In this document: one piece after another, positions 6,045 through 7,560 of the stretch | Layout of the letters: the number at the start of each line of letters is the position of its first letter | How positions within the stretch are numbered: the stretch's first letter is position 1 | Origin: JAENVT01 sp031412355 | GTDB taxonomy: Bacteria > Actinomycetota > Acidimicrobiia > Acidimicrobiales > Ilumatobacteraceae | Length of the DNA: 7,560 nt | Direction of reading: 5' to 3' | Assembly (NCBI GenBank): GCA_031412355.1 | Contig: JANOCR010000278.1 | Location: 1-7,560, forward strand | Position numbers and translations under genes: made by a program | Notes under the pieces: model-generated | Database searches by the model: none | What the model was told of the DNA's origin: nothing | The model's input: only the letters and a program-made list of their open reading frames with translations

Positions 6045-6088
6045 GTGGGTTCTCGGTCGCATCCCGCCGACGGTCACTACGAACCCAC
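6045..6088. repeat. 8-bp inverted repeat with 28-base loop
   Basis: GTGGGTTC at 6045-6052 is the exact reverse complement of GAACCCAC at 6081-6088. It lies upstream of the PadR promoter. It may be an operator, a remnant element end or chance. Beyond it, 6089-6243 holds no supported gene. Confidence 0.3.
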
Positions 6089-6243
6089 AGCACAAGCGTC
6101 GTAGATGCTCTACTCGTCTGTCGTACCTGTTGTTCGGTGGATCGACTCTGGTGTGTCCCGCAAGGAATCGCCGGACAGTACGCAGTCACTCGGACCTTAG
6201 GCCGATAGGCCGGGCGCCCGACCGCGCCAACCCCTCGAGAGTC

Positions 6244-6463
6244 CTAATGTGCCGGTCTGGGGCATTCCGTCGAGCACGAGCCTCGAGCACTCGCGTGACG
6301 ATCAAGGGTGACGGTGGTTCTGTGGACCTTGTACCGGCGGGCGAGCGTCTCGATCAAGGCGCCGTCTCAGTACAGGTGCATCAACTGCTCGATGTCCGCT
6401 CGGGACAACCTGCGCTGCACAGGGTTTGAAAGCCGTCCCATAAGGTCCACTCGTCGTTGTCTG
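6244..6463 (-). pseudogene. Broken helix-turn-helix gene, second family member
   Basis: Minus-strand reading from 6463 gives RVDLMGRLSNPVQRRLSRAD, then IEQLMHLY, an in-frame TGA (6369-6367), then DGALIETLARRYKVHRTTVT and LDRHASARG, ending at a TAG (6246-6244). Apart from the stop this is a standard recombinase-type helix-turn-helix (ALIETLARRYKV, then the recognition helix HRTTV). The start box is shared with the gene at 50-472, including a 29-bp exact DNA match. This copy keeps the N-box and first HTH but lacks the second HTH; the left-end copy keeps the N-box and second HTH but lacks the first. It begins 5 bases beyond the stop of the lipoprotein gene. It is dead as read, with a DNA-binding ancestor inferred. 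Confidence 0.6.
6423..6451 (-). repeat. 29-bp exact repeat, copy 2
   Basis: Second copy of the repeat at 418-446. It lies at the start of the broken helix-turn-helix gene and shortly after the lipoprotein stop codon. Its flank at 6419-6438 also matches the degenerate third copy at 271-290. Confidence 0.85.
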
Positions 6464-6467
6464 AATA

Positions 6468-6914
6468 TCAACTTCCGTCGTCACCAGCGCAGGCGACGAG
6501 GCCGATCTCCGTTGCTTTGGCATTGGCGTCGGCGAACGGATCCACTTCGCCGCTCAGCACGGCTACGGGATCGTCTTTTATCTTGTCGAGGGCCGTTTGC
6601 GCATCGGCGAGCAGCAGGTCGACTTCTTCGTCGAGATCAGCGGGAGGGTTCAGCCCTTTGATTCCGTCGATCTGGCGCTGCACGTTGGGCACGACGACGT
6701 CGTTGCCAAAGGTCGCCAACTGATCCGGTGTCGGCTCTTCCCCAGAGGCGAACATCTCGGTGGCGGCATCGTCGATGGCAGTGGTTCCTGCAGCGCAGAT
6801 GACGTTTCCCTGTTTGAGGAACTCCTCAGTAGTGAGTCGCTCATCGTCGGAGCCGCAAGCCGCGAAAATCGTCATTGTCGACGCCAGCGCAGCGCTTACC
6901 AGAACGCGTTTCAT
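6468..6914 (-). CDS. Small secreted lipoprotein of unknown function
   Basis: 148 residues from the ATG at 6914, preceded by a strong ribosome site GGGAGGG 5 bases upstream; an in-frame start at 6956 lacks this and would displace the signal peptide. Residues 1-19 form a lipoprotein signal (MKRVLVSAALASTMTIFAA) with C20 as the lipidated cysteine; phenylalanine at -3 is slightly unusual. The mature part is acidic and helical. It starts with LTTEEFLKQGNVICAAG and carries PNVQRQIDGIKGLNPPADLD and DPFADANAKATEIGLVACAG. C40 and C142 bracket the domain and could form a disulfide. It resembles small hypothetical lipoproteins of actinobacteria that I know only by pattern. It would be anchored on the outer face of the membrane; no enzymatic motif is visible. 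Confidence 0.8.
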   Translation of the reverse strand: MKRVLVSAALASTMTIFAACGSDDERLTTEEFLKQGNVICAAGTTAIDDAATEMFASGEEPTPDQLATFGNDVVVPNVQRQIDGIKGLNPPADLDEEVDLLLADAQTALDKIKDDPVAVLSGEVDPFADANAKATEIGLVACAGDDGS

Positions 6915-6977
6915 TATGACCCTCCCCAAAGGTTGGACACGACGCCCATCAACCATCCGAAATCGTAGCAGCTGCCA

Positions 6978-7475
6978 TTACCTCCCGATCGGAGCCGGAG
7001 CGATCGTGGCGCCGATCTCCATTTGGGGGTGGGCCTCCAACAGGGGCTCTTGGCGCCACCATCCGGTTCGCCCCAGATGACCGACACGCGCGTCCCTGGC
7101 TTACAGGGACCGAAGAACTCGCAACCCGGGTTGCCGGCCATGGTGTACCGGTATCAATTGGAAGGACCTCATCCCACAATGCCGCCGGCCGGCGCACCGT
7201 CGGAGATCTTCCCGGTCGCCATCGCCGGCCATCACGCTTGGGCGCAGCGGCACACATCCCAACCGCCGGTCTCGGCGGTGAACCGCACCCAGTTGTGGCC
7301 GGCCGGCCGCGCGACCCACCAGCACCATCTCCTCGGGGGCGACGCTGTAGCGGATCCCGTCGCTCATGAAGTAGCCGTCGGGGCTGCACATCACGAGGTG
7401 TCGGGAGCGGCCGACGCCGAAGGTCTCGTAAGTGTTCACGCCCTGACTGGCCAGGCGCCGCGGGGCGTGCGGGGG
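6978..7475 (-). pseudogene. Relic resembling a GcvT/LigM-type aminomethyltransferase, frameshifted and internally deleted
   Basis: Minus-strand pieces of one protein lie in different frames. From about 7475: ASQGVNTYETFGVGRSRHLV, then MCSPDGYFMSDGIRYSVAPEEMVLVG. After a shift near 7310-7322: GHNWVRFTAETGGWDV, then a stop at 7232-7234. From about 7141: MAGNPGCEFFGPCKPGTRVS followed by VIWGEPDGG; after another shift near 7045: EPLLEAHPQMEIGATIAPAP and a TAA at 6978-6980. The CSPDGY, NW-RF-AETGGWDV and PGTRVSVIWGEPDGG pieces fit tetrahydrofolate-dependent aminomethyltransferase-like proteins (GcvT, LigM demethylase type). In that family these parts are separated by roughly 200 residues, here almost absent, implying an internal deletion. 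The 5' end is lost in the poor sequence at the window edge. Confidence 0.5.
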
Positions 7476-7479
7476 CGCG

Positions 7480-7560
7480 GCGGGGGGGGGGGGGGCGGGG
7501 GCCGGCCGGGGGGGGGGTGGGCAGCCGCCGCGCGCCCCCCCCGGGGGGGGGGGGGGCGCG
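7480..7560. other. G/C homopolymer end, probable sequencing or assembly artefact
   Basis: The last ~80 bases consist almost only of runs of G and C, including several G runs longer than 8. This is unlike coding DNA in the rest of the window and looks like poly-G read ends or misassembly at a contig edge. No biological feature is claimed. Confidence 0.75.

Overview
This 7,560-base, GC-rich window looks like the end of a contig from an actinobacterium, probably Acidimicrobiia/Ilumatobacter-like. That placement is an inference from codon use, from protein styles (ECF sigma plus membrane propeller partner, PadR plus membrane protein, small Cys lipoprotein) and from possible leaderless starts. It was not checked against any database. 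About half of the window is intact genes and half is relics.

Layout. 1-472: minus-strand helix-turn-helix gene, probably a rearranged relic. 479-815: left end of an IS21-family element, with 23-bp terminal repeats and a frameshifted IstA start. 805-993: minus-strand stub of an unrecognised gene that seems cut by the IS. 972-1859: intact minus-strand NAD-dependent epimerase/dehydratase. 1860-2207: divergent intergenic region. 2208-4194: plus-strand operon of an ECF sigma factor and an overlapping gene for a one-pass membrane protein with Asp-box (BNR-type) propeller repeats, the likely sigma regulator and sensor. 4201-4737: heavily mutated relic of a second, TolB/PD40-type propeller protein. 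4738-5062: no supported gene. 5063-5999: minus-strand operon of a PadR regulator and a four-helix membrane protein, with a good promoter and a candidate operator. 6244-6463: broken second member of the helix-turn-helix family seen at the left end. 6468-6914: minus-strand lipoprotein. 6978-7475: broken, internally deleted relic resembling the GcvT/LigM aminomethyltransferase (folate-binding T-protein) family. 7480-7560: G/C homopolymer sequence, most likely an artefact.

How it works together. Two compact signalling modules are intact. In the first, an ECF sigma factor is translationally coupled to a membrane protein whose cytoplasmic tail could hold the sigma while its extracytoplasmic propeller senses a signal. 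In the second, a PadR repressor is coupled to a small integral membrane protein. Around them lie remnants: an IS21 end, two copies of a degenerating DNA-binding gene sharing a 29-bp exact repeat, a decayed propeller gene and a decayed aminomethyltransferase-like gene. I see no CRISPR array, RNA gene or obvious defence system. The most unusual unit is the sigma/propeller pair with the dead second propeller gene directly behind it.
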